The notes: generated by a model from the letters alone, not told the origin. Shown: positions 35,622 to 46,068, numbered from the stretch's first letter. The stretch: 64,000 bases of DNA from an uncultured Roseateles sp. (GCF_913777145.1 NZ_CAJYPS010000027.1:62001-126000), one strand, 5' to 3'. Translations and numbers: made by a program.

Positions 35622-37097
35622 TCAGGGGTGGGCCGCCATCACCTGCGCCACGGCCGCGGTGAGCCGCTTGCCATAGGGCACGTGCAGGAACTCGTTGGGG
35701 CCGTGCGCATTGCTCTTGGGGCCCAGCACGCCGCAGACCATCATCTGCGCCTTGGGGAAGCCCTTTTGCAGCATGCTCATCAGCGGGATGGTGCCGCCCT
35801 GGCCGATGTAGCCCACCGGCGCGCCGAAATGCGTGCGGCTGGCATCGTCCAGCGCCTGGCTGAGCCAGGGCGACAGCTCGGGCGTGTTCCAGCCGGTGGC
35901 GCCCAGGGCGCCGGCGCGGCCGTCGGGCGTGAAGGTGACCTTGGCGTTGTAGGGTGCGTTGTCCTGCAGCAGCGCCTGCAGCTTCAGCGCGGCCTCGTTC
36001 GCGTCCACCAGCGGCGGCAGGCGCAGCGACAGCTTGAAGGCCGTGTAGGGGCGCAGCACATTGCCGGCGTTCTTCAGCTCGGGGAAGCCGTCCACGCCCA
36101 CCACCGACAGCGTGGGCCGCCAGGTGCGGTTCAGCAGCGCCTCCACCGGGTCGGTGGTCACCGGCAGCACCGGGCCGCCGTCCGCACCGCAGGCCCAGGG
36201 CATGCGCTTGTAGACCTCCTCCTTCAGGATGGCCGCGGTGGCCTGGGCCTGCTCCAGGCGCACGCCCGGGATCTCGCAGTGGAAGCTTTCCGGCAGCAGG
36301 CGGCCGGTCTTGCTGTCCTCCAGGCGGTCCAGCACCTGGCGCAGGATGCGGAAGCTGGACGGCACGACGCCGGAGGCATCGCCGCTATGGATGCCCTCGG
36401 TGAGCACCTCCACCTTCAGCACGCCCGACACCATGCCGCGCAGCGAGGTGGTGAGCCACAGCTGGTCGTAGTTGCCGGCGCCGGAGTCCAGGCAGACCAC
36501 CAGCGACACATTGCCCAGGCGATCCTTCAGCAGATCGATGTAGGCCGGCAGGTCGTAGGAGCCGCTTTCCTCGCAGGTTTCGATGATGCCCACGCAGCGC
36601 GGGCGCGGAATGCCCTGCTGGTCCAGCGCCATGATGGCGGTCAGCGACGCGTAGACCGCATAGCCGTCGTCGGCGCCGCCGCGGCCGTACAGCAGGCCGT
36701 TCTCGTACTTGGGTGTCCAGGGGCCCAGGTCGGCACGCCAACCGTTGAACTCGGGCTGCTTGTCCAGGTGGCCGTACAGCACGACCGTGTCCTGCGAGCC
36801 GGGCTTGGTGGCCGGCACCTCGAAGAAGATCACCGGCGTGCGGCCGGGGATGCGCACCACCTCCAGCTTGAGCCCGGCCACCTTCTTGCTCTCCACCCAG
36901 GCGGCGGCCTGGGTCAGCACCTTCTCGATGTGGCCATTCGCCGCCCAGTCCGCGTCGAACATCGGGCTCTTGGCGGGGATGGCGATGTAGTCGGTCAGCG
37001 CCGGGACGATCTCTTCGTCCCAGACGCGCTCGGCATAGGCGCCCAGCGCCGAGGCTTCGTCGGCTTGCAGAGGCAGTTGGGGGTCGCGGGCATTCAT
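35622..37097 (-). CDS. M20-family metallopeptidase
   Basis: A 491-residue dipeptidase/carboxypeptidase-like hydrolase with two-zinc centre. Ligands are visible in VLYGHLDKQPEFNGW (His), LYGRGGADDGYAVYA (Asp), ETCEESGSYDLPAYI (catalytic Glu pair) and VCLDSGAGNYDQLW; a late His is in SNAHGPNEFLHV. The ATG at 37097 has GGAG upstream; a GTG at 37124 would add nine residues. Cytoplasmic, no signal peptide. Peptide substrate unknown. Confidence 0.92.
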   Translation of the reverse strand: MNARDPQLPLQADEASALGAYAERVWDEEIVPALTDYIAIPAKSPMFDADWAANGHIEKVLTQAAAWVESKKVAGLKLEVVRIPGRTPVIFFEVPATKPGSQDTVVLYGHLDKQPEFNGWRADLGPWTPKYENGLLYGRGGADDGYAVYASLTAIMALDQQGIPRPRCVGIIETCEESGSYDLPAYIDLLKDRLGNVSLVVCLDSGAGNYDQLWLTTSLRGMVSGVLKVEVLTEGIHSGDASGVVPSSFRILRQVLDRLEDSKTGRLLPESFHCEIPGVRLEQAQATAAILKEEVYKRMPWACGADGGPVLPVTTDPVEALLNRTWRPTLSVVGVDGFPELKNAGNVLRPYTAFKLSLRLPPLVDANEAALKLQALLQDNAPYNAKVTFTPDGRAGALGATGWNTPELSPWLSQALDDASRTHFGAPVGYIGQGGTIPLMSMLQKGFPKAQMMVCGVLGPKSNAHGPNEFLHVPYGKRLTAAVAQVMAAHP

Positions 37098-37178
37098 GGC
37101 GGTCTCCGGTGTCGTGTCTGACACAAGCGATCAGTTTAGGCGCTCCCATAATGGGCCGATCGCCTCCGTCTCGAGTCC

Positions 37179-38942
37179 ATGCGGCTGTCCCGACTCTTTC
37201 TGCTGACCACCGGCCTGCTGCTGAGCCTGGTGACCGCGCTGCTGCTGCGCTCGGTCTGGGCGGATAGGCACACGGTGAGCACCGCCGAGCTGGGGCTGGC
37301 GACCATGGAGCGTGCCCACCTCGCGATGCTGGTGGCCGAAAAGGCCTCGGCGGAGCGTGGCCCGGCCATCCCGGTGCTGAACGACGGCGAGCCGGCCAAC
37401 CCGGCGCTGCGCCAGCGGCTGACCGAGTTCCGGGCCGCCACCGACGCGGCCTTCGACGCCGCGCTGGCGGCCCTGGCCCCGGCGCCCGACACCGCGTCGC
37501 GCCGCGCGCAGGCCGAGCTGGAGCAGGCCCGCCGCGAGATGGCTGCCGCGCGCCGCGAGGTGGACCGCGTGGCGGCGCTGCCAGCGGCCGAACGGCGCAG
37601 CCCCGGCACGCACCTGACCCGCGCGCCCATCGACCAGATGTTCCACGTCATCGACACGGTGCTGGGCAGCGTCACCACGCTGTCGGCCGCGGCCGAAGCC
37701 GTGTACCCGGGCCTGTCCATGCCGCTGGTGGGGGCCCGCCATGCGGCCGAACTGCGCGAATACGCCGGCCGCCTGGGCTCGCAGTTCACCACCGCGCTGG
37801 CCACGCAGCAGCCGCTGGGCGAGCGCGAGCGCCACGAGATTCCCGAGTTGATCGGCCGCATCGAACAACTGCACAGCCTGATCACGCTGCAGGCACGCGT
37901 GGGCGAGGCCGGCTCCGCGCTGCGGGCCGCGCTGGACGGCATGGACGCGCGCTATTTCGGCATCGGCCTGCCCTTCATACGCGCGGTGGCGGCGCAGGCC
38001 GAACACGGCGCGCCGGGCATGGACTCGGCCCGCTTCGTGTCGCGCTACGTGCCGCCCATGCAGAGCATCGTGGCGCTGCGCGACGCGATGTTCGACACCG
38101 CCCGCCAGGCCGCCGGCGCCGAGGTGGCTGCGGCGCGCAGCCGTCTGGTCGTGAACACCGCGCTGGGCGTGGCCGTGCTGTGCGTGGAGCTCTCGGTGTT
38201 CCTGCTGATACGCCACCGCGTGCTGCTGCCACTGCTGCGCAGCACGCGCGCGATGAACGCCATCATGGCCGGCGAGATCCCCGAGGAACCGCCGCCGGTG
38301 ACGCGGCGCGACGAGATCGGCGACATGAAGCGCGCGGTGGCCGCGCTGCGCGACGCCACGCTGCGCCGGCGCACGCTGGAGCGCGAACGCGAGCAGCTGT
38401 TCGAGCAGCTGCGCATCGCCAGTGACACCGACTTCCTGACCAGCCTGCCCAACCGCCGCGCCTTCACCAGCCGCGCGGCCGATCTGCTGGCCCAGGCGCG
38501 GCGCCAGCGCTGGCCGGTCGCGCTGCTGGTGTTCGACCTGGACCACTTCAAGCGCGTCAACGACCAGCACGGCCACCAGGTCGGCGACCAGGTGCTGTGC
38601 GAGGCGGCTCGGCGCGCGCGCAGCCAGGTGCGCCAGGGCGAACTGCTGGCCCGGCTGGGCGGCGAGGAATTCGTGGTGCTGGCCAGCAACTGCGACCCCG
38701 AGCAGGCCCAGCAACTCGCCGAGCGCCTGCGCGCTGCGTTGGGCGACACCCCCATGACGCCGGGCGGCCAGCCGCTGCAGGTGACGGCCAGCGTGGGCCT
38801 GGCCTGTGCCGCGGCCGGCCAGGCCGTGGCGCTGGACGGGCTGTTCCGCGAGGCCGACCACGCGCTCTATGCCGCCAAGGCAGCCGGCCGCAACCGCGTC
38901 TGCTGCGGCGGGCAGTCGAGGCAGGCGGCCGACGCGCCCTAG
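37179..38942 (+). CDS. Diguanylate cyclase with periplasmic sensor and HAMP
   Basis: A 587-residue protein: N-terminal helix (about 5-25), a long helical periplasmic domain, second helix near residue 330, HAMP (about 350-400), and GGDEF (about 420-575) with FLTSLPNRRAFTS and GGEEF. The I-site position reads RQGE instead of RxxD, so feedback inhibition by c-di-GMP is probably weakened. The stop codon is inside a hairpin. Confidence 0.92.
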   Translation: MRLSRLFLLTTGLLLSLVTALLLRSVWADRHTVSTAELGLATMERAHLAMLVAEKASAERGPAIPVLNDGEPANPALRQRLTEFRAATDAAFDAALAALAPAPDTASRRAQAELEQARREMAAARREVDRVAALPAAERRSPGTHLTRAPIDQMFHVIDTVLGSVTTLSAAAEAVYPGLSMPLVGARHAAELREYAGRLGSQFTTALATQQPLGERERHEIPELIGRIEQLHSLITLQARVGEAGSALRAALDGMDARYFGIGLPFIRAVAAQAEHGAPGMDSARFVSRYVPPMQSIVALRDAMFDTARQAAGAEVAAARSRLVVNTALGVAVLCVELSVFLLIRHRVLLPLLRSTRAMNAIMAGEIPEEPPPVTRRDEIGDMKRAVAALRDATLRRRTLEREREQLFEQLRIASDTDFLTSLPNRRAFTSRAADLLAQARRQRWPVALLVFDLDHFKRVNDQHGHQVGDQVLCEAARRARSQVRQGELLARLGGEEFVVLASNCDPEQAQQLAERLRAALGDTPMTPGGQPLQVTASVGLACAAAGQAVALDGLFREADHALYAAKAAGRNRVCCGGQSRQAADAP

Positions 38943-38972
38943 GGCCTGTTAACACGACGGCAGCAGGCCCTA
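38940..38972 (+). terminator. Hairpin overlapping the diguanylate cyclase stop
   Basis: TAGGGCCTG/CAGGCCCTA is a perfect 9-bp stem around a 15-base loop; the left arm begins with the stop codon. No T-run. Confidence 0.55.
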
Positions 38973-39045
38973 ATCCGCCAGCCCCGGGACAGGCGGGCTC
39001 CCCGGCCTCGTGTACGCTCGCCGGATTCCCTGCATTGACTCACCC

Positions 39046-39273
39046 ATGAAGACCCTGATCACCGCCGTCGCACTGGCCCTGGCCATCGCCGCCCCGGCCG
39101 CCGAGGCTCGCAGCACCCAGCACCACGGCGCGCATGCGCAGAGCGCCGTCCAGGCCCAGCCTCACACCGCCAAGAAGGCGGGCAAGAAAGCCGGCAAGAA
39201 GGCCGCCAAGCACAAGAAGGGCAGCAAGAAGCCCGCCAAGAAGGGCGCCAAGAAGCAGCCGCTGGCCGCCTGA
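39046..39273 (+). CDS. Small secreted lysine-rich protein
   Basis: A 75-residue protein with a clear signal peptide (MKTLITAVALALAIAAPAAEA) and a mature part made almost entirely of Lys, Ala, Gly and His (KKAGKKAGKKAAKHKKG). Similar short cationic exported proteins occur in Burkholderiales with unknown role; binding to nucleic acid, LPS or polyphosphate would be plausible. The composition resembles histone H1 tails but the leader argues against a nucleoid role. Convergent with metW. Confidence 0.75.
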   Translation: MKTLITAVALALAIAAPAAEARSTQHHGAHAQSAVQAQPHTAKKAGKKAGKKAAKHKKGSKKPAKKGAKKQPLAA

Positions 39274-39324
39274 GGCCCCCGGCGGCCCGCACACCGGGCC
39301 GCGTCCAGCCCCGGCGCGCAGCCC

Positions 39325-39896
<572 letters not shown>

Positions 39897-39900
<4 letters not shown>

Positions 39901-41069
39901 ACCGCCACCCCCTTCAGTGCCAGGCCGGCGGGTGTCGCAAAGCCCGCGGCAATGCGCTCGAAATAGGCGCGCAGCACGCCGTGGTAGCGCGGGTCTTCCA
40001 GCAGGAAGGCGTCGTGCCCATGGGGGGCATCGATCTCGGCATAGGACACGTCCAACTTGTTGTCGAGCAGCGCCTTCACGATCTCGCGCGAGCGCGCCGG
40101 CGAGAAGCGCCAGTCGGTGGTGAAGCTCGCGACCAGGAACTTGGCCCGGGCGGCCGCGAACGCGCGCGCCAGGTCGCCACCGTGTTCGCGCGCGGGGTCG
40201 AAGTAGTCCAGCGCCCGCGTGATCAGCAGATAGGTGTTGGCGTCGAAGTAGTCGCTGAACTTGTCGCCCTGGTAGCGCAGATAGCTCTCGATCTGGAACT
40301 CGATGTCCTGGGTCGTGTAGCCCAGCTCGCCGCTCTTGAGCTCGCGGCCGAACTTCTCGGCCATCACGTCGTCCGAGAGATAGGTGATGTGGCCGATCAT
40401 GCGTGCCACGCGCAGGCCGCGCTTGGGCACCACGCCGTGCTCGTAGAAATGGCCGCCATGGAAGTCGGGGTCGGTCACGATGGCGCGCCGCGCGACCTCG
40501 TTGAACGCGATGTTCTGCGCCGACAGGTTGGGCGCGGTCGCGATCGCGATGCAGTGGGCCAGCCGGTCCGGGTAGCGCAGCGCCCAGTCCAGCGCCTGCA
40601 TGCCGCCCAAGCTGCCGCCCAGCACTCCGGCGAGCTGGTCTATGCCCAGGCGCTCGACCACGCGGGCCTGGGCGTCCACCCAGTCGTGCACCGTGACGAC
40701 GGGAAAGTCCGCGCCCCAGGCCTTGCCGGTCGCCGGATTGATGTGCATGGGCCCAGTGGAGCCGAAGCAGGAGCCCAGGTTGTTGATGCCGATGACGAAG
40801 AACTTGTCCGTGTCCAGCGGCTTGCCCGGGCCGATGAGGTTGTCCCACCAGCCCTCGCTCCTGGGCTGGCCCGCATAGGTGCCGGCCAGGTGGTGGCTGG
40901 CGTTCAGCGCATGGCACACCAGCACCGCGTTGTCGCGCCGGGCGTTGAGCTGGCCGTAGGTCTCGACCGTCAGCTCATAGGGCCCGAAGGCCGTGCCGCT
41001 GCGCAACCGCAGCGGTTCCTCGAAGTGAAAGACTTGGGGCGATACCTCGCCCACCGACAGGCCGCTCAT
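39897..41069 (-). CDS. metX: Homoserine O-acyltransferase MetX
   Basis: First committed step of methionine synthesis. The 390-residue alpha/beta-hydrolase-fold enzyme has [24 protein letters not shown], the nucleophile [12 protein letters not shown], the Asp in FTTDWRFSP and the His in [12 protein letters not shown]. Betaproteobacterial members often use succinyl-CoA, but the acyl donor cannot be decided by eye. The ATG at 41069 is preceded by GGGGGTGG; an ATG 12 bases upstream is in frame. A SAM-II aptamer and a U-tract terminator lie just upstream. Confidence 0.96.
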
Positions 41070-41080
41070 GGCCACCCCCA

Positions 41081-41110
41081 AAACAAAAAAGGCGCCACCT
41101 GCGGGACGCC
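41081..41110 (-). terminator. Intrinsic terminator in the metX leader
   Basis: On the minus strand an imperfect hairpin GGCGTCC...GGTGGCGCC is followed by TTTTTTGTTT, 11 bases before the metX start. Its position between the aptamer and the gene fits riboswitch-controlled attenuation. Confidence 0.75.
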
Positions 41111-41125
41111 GTTTGTCGGGGACGT

Positions 41126-41177
41126 CCTGTTTAGCGGCATTTGTAGAGCGCCCGCAATCTGGAACAAATCGGCGCTG
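41126..41177 (-). ncRNA. SAM-II riboswitch (metA-type)
   Basis: The minus strand matches the SAM-II aptamer in order: AGCGCC, then GATTTG, then TTGC, then GGGCGC closing P1, then CTACAAATG and finally GCTAAACAGG. The well-known Agrobacterium metA aptamer has GCGC, GAUUUAACC, UUGCAAGCGC, AUAAAUG and GCUAAAAAGG at the same positions. A TAGAAT box lies about 8 bp upstream. SAM binding should reduce metX-metW expression. Confidence 0.88.
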
Positions 41178-41214
41178 TGCTGCATTCTAGGCGGACCAAG
41201 CGGCCCGCCCCGGA

Positions 41215-42786
41215 TCAGGCCCGGCCGTCGATGCGGAACTGGGCCACCGCGCCCGACAGCAGGTGCAGTTGCTGGCGCAGGCTCTCGGCCGCCGCGGCCG
41301 ACTGCTCCACCAGCGCGGCGTTCTGCTGGGTCATGTTGTCCAGCTGCGAGACCGCGCCGTTGATCTTGCCTATGCGCGCACTCTGGTCGGCCGCGCCCTC
41401 GGCGACCTCGCCGATCATGTCGCTGACCCGCTGCACGTTGTCCACGATCTCCTGCATGGTCAGCCCCGCGTGCTGCACCAGGCGCGCGCCCTCGTCGGTT
41501 CGCTCCACACTGGCCGAGATCAGCGTCTTGATCTCGCGCGCCGCACCGGCCGAGCGCTGCGCCAGCGCGCGCACCTCGCCCGCCACCACCGCGAAGCCGC
41601 GGCCCTGCTCGCCCGCCCGCGCGGCCTCGACGGCGGCGTTCAGCGCCAGGATGTTGGTCTGGAACGCGATGCTGTCGATCAGACCCACGATGTCGGCGAT
41701 GCGCTTGGAGCTGGTGTTGATCTCGTCCATGGTGCTGACCACCCGGGCCACCTCATCGCCGCCGCGGCGCGCCACCTCGGCCGCGCCCAGCGCCAGCGCC
41801 TTGGCGGTGTCGGCCGCCTCGGCGCCGTGGCGCACGCCGGCCGTCAGGTCGTCCATGGAGCTGGTGGTCTGCTGCAGGCTGGACGCGGCCTGCTCGGTGC
41901 GCTGGCTCAGGTCCTGGTTGCCGGAGGCCACCTCGTTGCTGGCGCTCTCGATCAGGTGGGTGGAATCCTTCACCTGGCCCACCAGGTTGCGCAGGCTGGT
42001 CTGCATGGAGTCCAGCGCGCGCAGCAGGTCGGACGCCTCGTCACGGCCCACCACACGGATGCTGTTGTTCAGGTCGCCACCCGCGATGGACTGGGCCACC
42101 GAGCTCGCATAGCGCATGGGGCTGATGATGGACGCCGAGTTGACCAGGGTCAGCGGCACGACCAGCAGCATGATGATGGCCAGCACCGCCAGCGAGCGGT
42201 AGCCGGTGCGACGGATCTCGCTGTCGAACTCGGCCTCGATGGCCTTGCCCTCGGTCTGCACGATGGCCGCGATGCGCTCCACGCGCTTCTCGATCTCCAC
42301 CATGGAGGACTTGGGCCGGGCCAGCATGCGGTCGGCCACACGCGCGGTGTCGAAGCCGCCGGACGCGATCTGGCTCAGCACCGGCTGGGCACTCGCGCGG
42401 TAGTCTTCCAGCAGCTTCAGCGATTCGCGCGCCAGCGGGTTGTCCTCGTCCTCCTCGCCCTGCAGCAGCGCATTCAGCGCAGTGGCCAGGCGCTGCGTGG
42501 CCTCGTCCCAGCGCTGGCGGTGCTGCTTGACCTGCTCAGGCTCCTCGTAGGCGATCACCATCTCCTTCTCCGCCAGGCGCACGTCCGACAGCGCCTGGCG
42601 CACCGCGCTGATCTGCGCCACCTCGTGCTGGGAGTGCATCATCAGGCTGTCGTTCAACGCCACCAGATGGCGCCCGCCCAGCAGGCCGGTCAGGCCCAAA
42701 GCAGCAAACATGGTGAGCACCATCGCGATCGCCCCGTGCATGCGGGTACGGATGGTGAAGCTGCGCATCCAGGCGGATAGGTTCAT
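41215..42786 (-). CDS. Methyl-accepting chemotaxis protein
   Basis: A 523-residue transmembrane chemoreceptor: helix at about 12-32, a four-helix-bundle periplasmic domain, second helix near 190-212, HAMP, and a long cytoplasmic coiled coil with the invariant hairpin [37 protein letters not shown]. It ends without a CheR-binding pentapeptide (FRIDGRA). The ribosome site GGGAGG precedes the ATG. The ligand is unknown. Confidence 0.95.
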   Translation of the reverse strand: MNLSAWMRSFTIRTRMHGAIAMVLTMFAALGLTGLLGGRHLVALNDSLMMHSQHEVAQISAVRQALSDVRLAEKEMVIAYEEPEQVKQHRQRWDEATQRLATALNALLQGEEDEDNPLARESLKLLEDYRASAQPVLSQIASGGFDTARVADRMLARPKSSMVEIEKRVERIAAIVQTEGKAIEAEFDSEIRRTGYRSLAVLAIIMLLVVPLTLVNSASIISPMRYASSVAQSIAGGDLNNSIRVVGRDEASDLLRALDSMQTSLRNLVGQVKDSTHLIESASNEVASGNQDLSQRTEQAASSLQQTTSSMDDLTAGVRHGAEAADTAKALALGAAEVARRGGDEVARVVSTMDEINTSSKRIADIVGLIDSIAFQTNILALNAAVEAARAGEQGRGFAVVAGEVRALAQRSAGAAREIKTLISASVERTDEGARLVQHAGLTMQEIVDNVQRVSDMIGEVAEGAADQSARIGKINGAVSQLDNMTQQNAALVEQSAAAAESLRQQLHLLSGAVAQFRIDGRA

Positions 42787-42950
42787 GAGGGCCTCCCTGA
42801 CCGACCTCGTGGGCCGGCGGTTCCAGGTCGTTTGTGAAACCGTCCGATGCTAGTGAAGACCGGGCCGATGACAAGGCCTGCGGTGTGCGAAGCTTCACAG
42901 ACCGGACGATGTGGGACTTGTCCCAGCTCAACAAAGCTGCAGACGCGGCC

Positions 42951-43991
42951 TCAGGTGGCCCGCACCACCAGCTCGGTGGGCATGATCTCGCTGGCCGCGG
43001 GCTGGCCCGCGATCAGGTCCAGCACCTTGCGCGCCAGCAGCACGCCACCGTGGTGCCAGTCCTGGCGCACGCTGCTCAGCGGCGGCGCAAAGCTCTGCGC
43101 ACCGGGAGAGTCGTCATAGCCGATCACCGACACCGCGGCCGGCACGGCCAGGCCCGCATCGGTGAAGGCGCGCACCGCCCCCATGGCCAGCAGGTCGCTG
43201 GCGGCAAACAGGCCGTCCGGCACCGCGCCGCCACGCGCCAGGTGGGCCTGCACCGCGGTGAAGCCGGCGCCAAAGGTGAAGGCCGCCGGCGTCAGCGTGT
43301 GGGCCCGCAGCCCGGGGATGCCTGCCTTCTTCAGCGTCTTCGCGAAGCCCTGCTGACGGTCGCGCACCTCCGCGTGACTCACATCCCCCAGGAACAGCAG
43401 CTCGCGCCGGCCCAGCGCGATCAGGCGCTCGGCCGCACAGGCGCCGCCATGGGCGTTGTCGCCGCCCACCACGACCTGCGCGCCGCGGCCATGCTCGGCG
43501 CCCCAGACCACCAGCGGCAGGCCCAGCGCCTCCACGGTCCGCACCGCCGAACCGTGCGCGCCCTGACCCAGCAGGATCACGCCGTCCGCCGACGCCGCCA
43601 CGCCCTGGGCCACGCCCTGCAGCGCCGACAGCAGCACGCTGTAGCCGCGCGAGGTCAGCTCCTGCGTGATGCCGCCCAGCAGCTGCAGCGGGTAGGCGTC
43701 CGTCATGGGCCGGTCGGCATCGGGCTGCATCTCCAGCACCACGGCCACCAGATGGCTGCGGCGCAGCCGCAGATTGCGCGCATGGTGGTTGAAGCGATAG
43801 CCGGCCTGCTCGGCCAGCTGCTTGATGCGCTCGCGCGTGGCGGGCGCGACCGAGGCGCTGTCGCGCAGCGCGCGCGACACCGTGATCGTGGAGACGCCGG
43901 CGAGGGCGGCGATCTGCTCCATGGTCACGGCCGCGCCGCGTTCGCTGGCGGCACCCGCCGGCGGCGGCGCTGCGGACCCGCGGCGGCTCAT
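42951..43991 (-). CDS. LacI-family transcriptional regulator
   Basis: A 346-residue repressor: N-terminal helix-turn-helix (MEQIAALAGVSTITVSRALR, about residues 24-43) with hinge, then a sugar-binding periplasmic-binding-protein fold (HLVAVVLEMQPDADRP, ASDLLAMGAVRAFTDAGL, SVIGYDDSP). It belongs to the GntR-like (gluconate) group of LacI regulators by general look. No sugar transporter is adjacent. The ATG overlaps the rlmJ stop by 4 bp, a surprising partnership probably reflecting gene packing. Confidence 0.93.
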   Translation of the reverse strand: MSRRGSAAPPPAGAASERGAAVTMEQIAALAGVSTITVSRALRDSASVAPATRERIKQLAEQAGYRFNHHARNLRLRRSHLVAVVLEMQPDADRPMTDAYPLQLLGGITQELTSRGYSVLLSALQGVAQGVAASADGVILLGQGAHGSAVRTVEALGLPLVVWGAEHGRGAQVVVGGDNAHGGACAAERLIALGRRELLFLGDVSHAEVRDRQQGFAKTLKKAGIPGLRAHTLTPAAFTFGAGFTAVQAHLARGGAVPDGLFAASDLLAMGAVRAFTDAGLAVPAAVSVIGYDDSPGAQSFAPPLSSVRQDWHHGGVLLARKVLDLIAGQPAASEIMPTELVVRAT

Positions 43992-44845
43992 GCGGCGCGC
44001 TGCTCCAGCACGAAGTTGGCGCCGTCGTACTGGCCCAGGCGGTCCACCAGCAGCGGCAGGCATTCGGCCAGCTCGTCGTGCAGCGTGAACGGCGGGTTCA
44101 CGATGAACATGCCGCTGCCCAGCATGCCGAAGCCGCGCTCGTCGGCCTGGGTCACGGTCAGGCGGGCATGCAGCCAACCCTTCTTGGCCAGCGCGTCGGC
44201 ACTGGCCTTGAGGCGCGGCACCAGCTGGCTGGACTCCAGCAGCTGCAGCTGCGGATACCAGATCATGGTCACGGTGTCGGCCGCGCGCTCCAGCGCCTCG
44301 CGCAGCGCGGTCAGCACCTTGGCGTAGTCGCTCTTGATCTCGTAGGGCGGGTCCATCAGCAGCGCCGCGCGGCGCGTGGGCGAGGGCAGCTCGGCCTTGA
44401 TCGCGGCGAAGCCGTCGCGGTCGCTGACCTGGGTGTTGGGCCGGCTCTCCAGGTAGGTGGCCAGGATGCGGTGGTCGGTCGGGTGCAGCTCGTAGGCGCG
44501 CAGCCGGTCGGTGTCGCGCAGCACGAGGTTGGCGATGGCCGGCGAGCCGGGGTACTGGCGCAGTTGGCCATCGGGGTTGAAGGCGCGCACCAGGCCCACG
44601 TAGTCGGCCAGCGGCGCGGGCAGCGTGTCGGCCTCGTCGTAGAGCCGGGCGATGCCGCTGGCGTACTCGCCGTTCTTCTGCGCGTAGCGGCCCTCGATGG
44701 AGTAGCCGCCGGCGCCGGCGTGGGTGTCGATCAGCGTGTAGGGCTTGTCCTTCTCGCCCATGTAGCGCAGCACGCGGGTCAGCACCAGGTGCTTGAGGAC
44801 ATCGGCATGGTTGCCGGCATGAAAGGCGTGGCGGTAGGCGAGCAT
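43988..44845 (-). CDS. rlmJ: 23S rRNA (adenine-N6)-methyltransferase RlmJ
   Basis: Methylates A2030 of 23S rRNA. The 285-residue product begins MLAYRHAFHAGNHADVLKHLVL, the RlmJ signature, and contains LIDTHAGAGGY, the catalytic DPPYEIKSDY and LGSGMFIVNPPFTL. Length is standard. The stop overlaps the LacI-type start. Divergent from the old yellow enzyme gene. Confidence 0.97.
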   Translation of the reverse strand: MLAYRHAFHAGNHADVLKHLVLTRVLRYMGEKDKPYTLIDTHAGAGGYSIEGRYAQKNGEYASGIARLYDEADTLPAPLADYVGLVRAFNPDGQLRQYPGSPAIANLVLRDTDRLRAYELHPTDHRILATYLESRPNTQVSDRDGFAAIKAELPSPTRRAALLMDPPYEIKSDYAKVLTALREALERAADTVTMIWYPQLQLLESSQLVPRLKASADALAKKGWLHARLTVTQADERGFGMLGSGMFIVNPPFTLHDELAECLPLLVDRLGQYDGANFVLEQRAA

Positions 44846-44937
44846 GGCGCGATTGTCGCTAACACAGGCCGGCACAACCGCAGGCGGCATGGGGAAAGCG
44901 GGCGCAGTTAGCCTTGCGCCCGTTCTTTTCACCCCGC

Positions 44938-46029
44938 ATGGACTCCATGACCACGCTGTTCGATCCCGCCAACTTCGGTGACATCACCGTCGCCAACCGT
45001 CTCGTGATGGCCCCGCTGACCCGCAACCGCGCGCTGGGCCAGGTGCCCCAGGCGCTGCATGTCGAGTACTACCGCCAGCGCGCCAGCGCCGGCCTCATCA
45101 TCACCGAAGCCACCCAGATCCGCCCCGACGGCCAGGGCTATTTCGACACCCCCGGCCTGCACAGCGCCGAGCAGATCGCCGGTTGGAAGCCGGTCACGGA
45201 CGCGGTGCACGCGGCCGGCGGCAAGATCGTGGTGCAGCTCTGGCACGTGGGCCGCATCTCGGTGAAGCGCCTGCAACCGGGCGGCCAGGCGCCGGTGTCG
45301 TCCACCCCCCGAGCAGCCAGGACCCGCACCTACGCCGCCCACGGCGAGCTGGTGCCCACCGATGAACCGCGCGCGCTGCGCACCGACGAGATTCCGCAGC
45401 TGATCGCCGACTACGCGCAGGCCGCGAAAAACGCGATCGCCGCCGGCTTCGACGGCGTGCAGGTGCACGCGGCCAATGGCTATCTGCTGGACCAGTTCAT
45501 GCGCGACAGCGCCAACGACCGCAGCGACGCCTATGGCGGCTCCATGGAGAACCGCGCCCGCCTGCTGATCGAGGTGATGACCGCAGTGGCCGAGGCCATA
45601 GGCCCGGGCCGCACCTCGCTGCGCCTGTCGCCGGTGACGCCGTCCAACGACATCGGCCAGGACAGCAACCCGCAGGCGCTGTTCAACCATGTGGTGGAGC
45701 GCCTGGCGCCGCTGAAGCTGGCCTTCCTGGAGCTGGTGGAGGGCACGACCGGCGGCCCGCGCGACAGCGCGCCCTTCGACTACGAGGCGCTGCGCCAGCG
45801 CTTCCAGGGCCCGGTGATCCTGAACAACGGCTACACCCGCGACATGGCGCTGGAGACCGTGGCCTCGGGCCGCGCCGACGCGGTCTCCATCGGCCGCCCC
45901 TTCATCGCCAACCCGGACCTGTTCGAGCGCATACGCGACAATCTGCCCTGGGCCGAGGGCCACAAGGAGACCTACTACGGCGGCGGCGCCCAGGGCTTCA
46001 CCGACTATCCGCGCGCGGCCCTCACCTGA
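44938..46029 (+). CDS. Old yellow enzyme family alkene reductase (NemA-like)
   Basis: FMN-dependent reductase of activated C=C bonds and nitro compounds. The 363-residue TIM barrel shows VMAPLTRNRA, VQLWHVGRIS, FDGVQVHAANGYLLDQFMRD (His/Asn substrate pair), DAYGGSMENRARLL and the C-terminal SIGRPFIANPDL. The start at 44938 or at 44947 (MTTLFDP) are both possible. Hairpins at 46049 and 46089 follow. The physiological substrate is unknown. Confidence 0.94.
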   Translation: MDSMTTLFDPANFGDITVANRLVMAPLTRNRALGQVPQALHVEYYRQRASAGLIITEATQIRPDGQGYFDTPGLHSAEQIAGWKPVTDAVHAAGGKIVVQLWHVGRISVKRLQPGGQAPVSSTPRAARTRTYAAHGELVPTDEPRALRTDEIPQLIADYAQAAKNAIAAGFDGVQVHAANGYLLDQFMRDSANDRSDAYGGSMENRARLLIEVMTAVAEAIGPGRTSLRLSPVTPSNDIGQDSNPQALFNHVVERLAPLKLAFLELVEGTTGGPRDSAPFDYEALRQRFQGPVILNNGYTRDMALETVASGRADAVSIGRPFIANPDLFERIRDNLPWAEGHKETYYGGGAQGFTDYPRAALT

Positions 46030-46048
46030 ACGGGTGAGGCGGTGCGGC

Positions 46049-46068
46049 GGGGCGCTTGCGAGCGCCCC
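46049..46068 (+). terminator. Terminator-like hairpin after the alkene reductase
   Basis: GGGGCGCT/AGCGCCCC, a perfect 8-bp stem with TGCG loop. A second hairpin (GGCAG..GCGC/GCGC..CTGCC with one bulge, 46088-46113) follows before the next gene. Confidence 0.55.
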
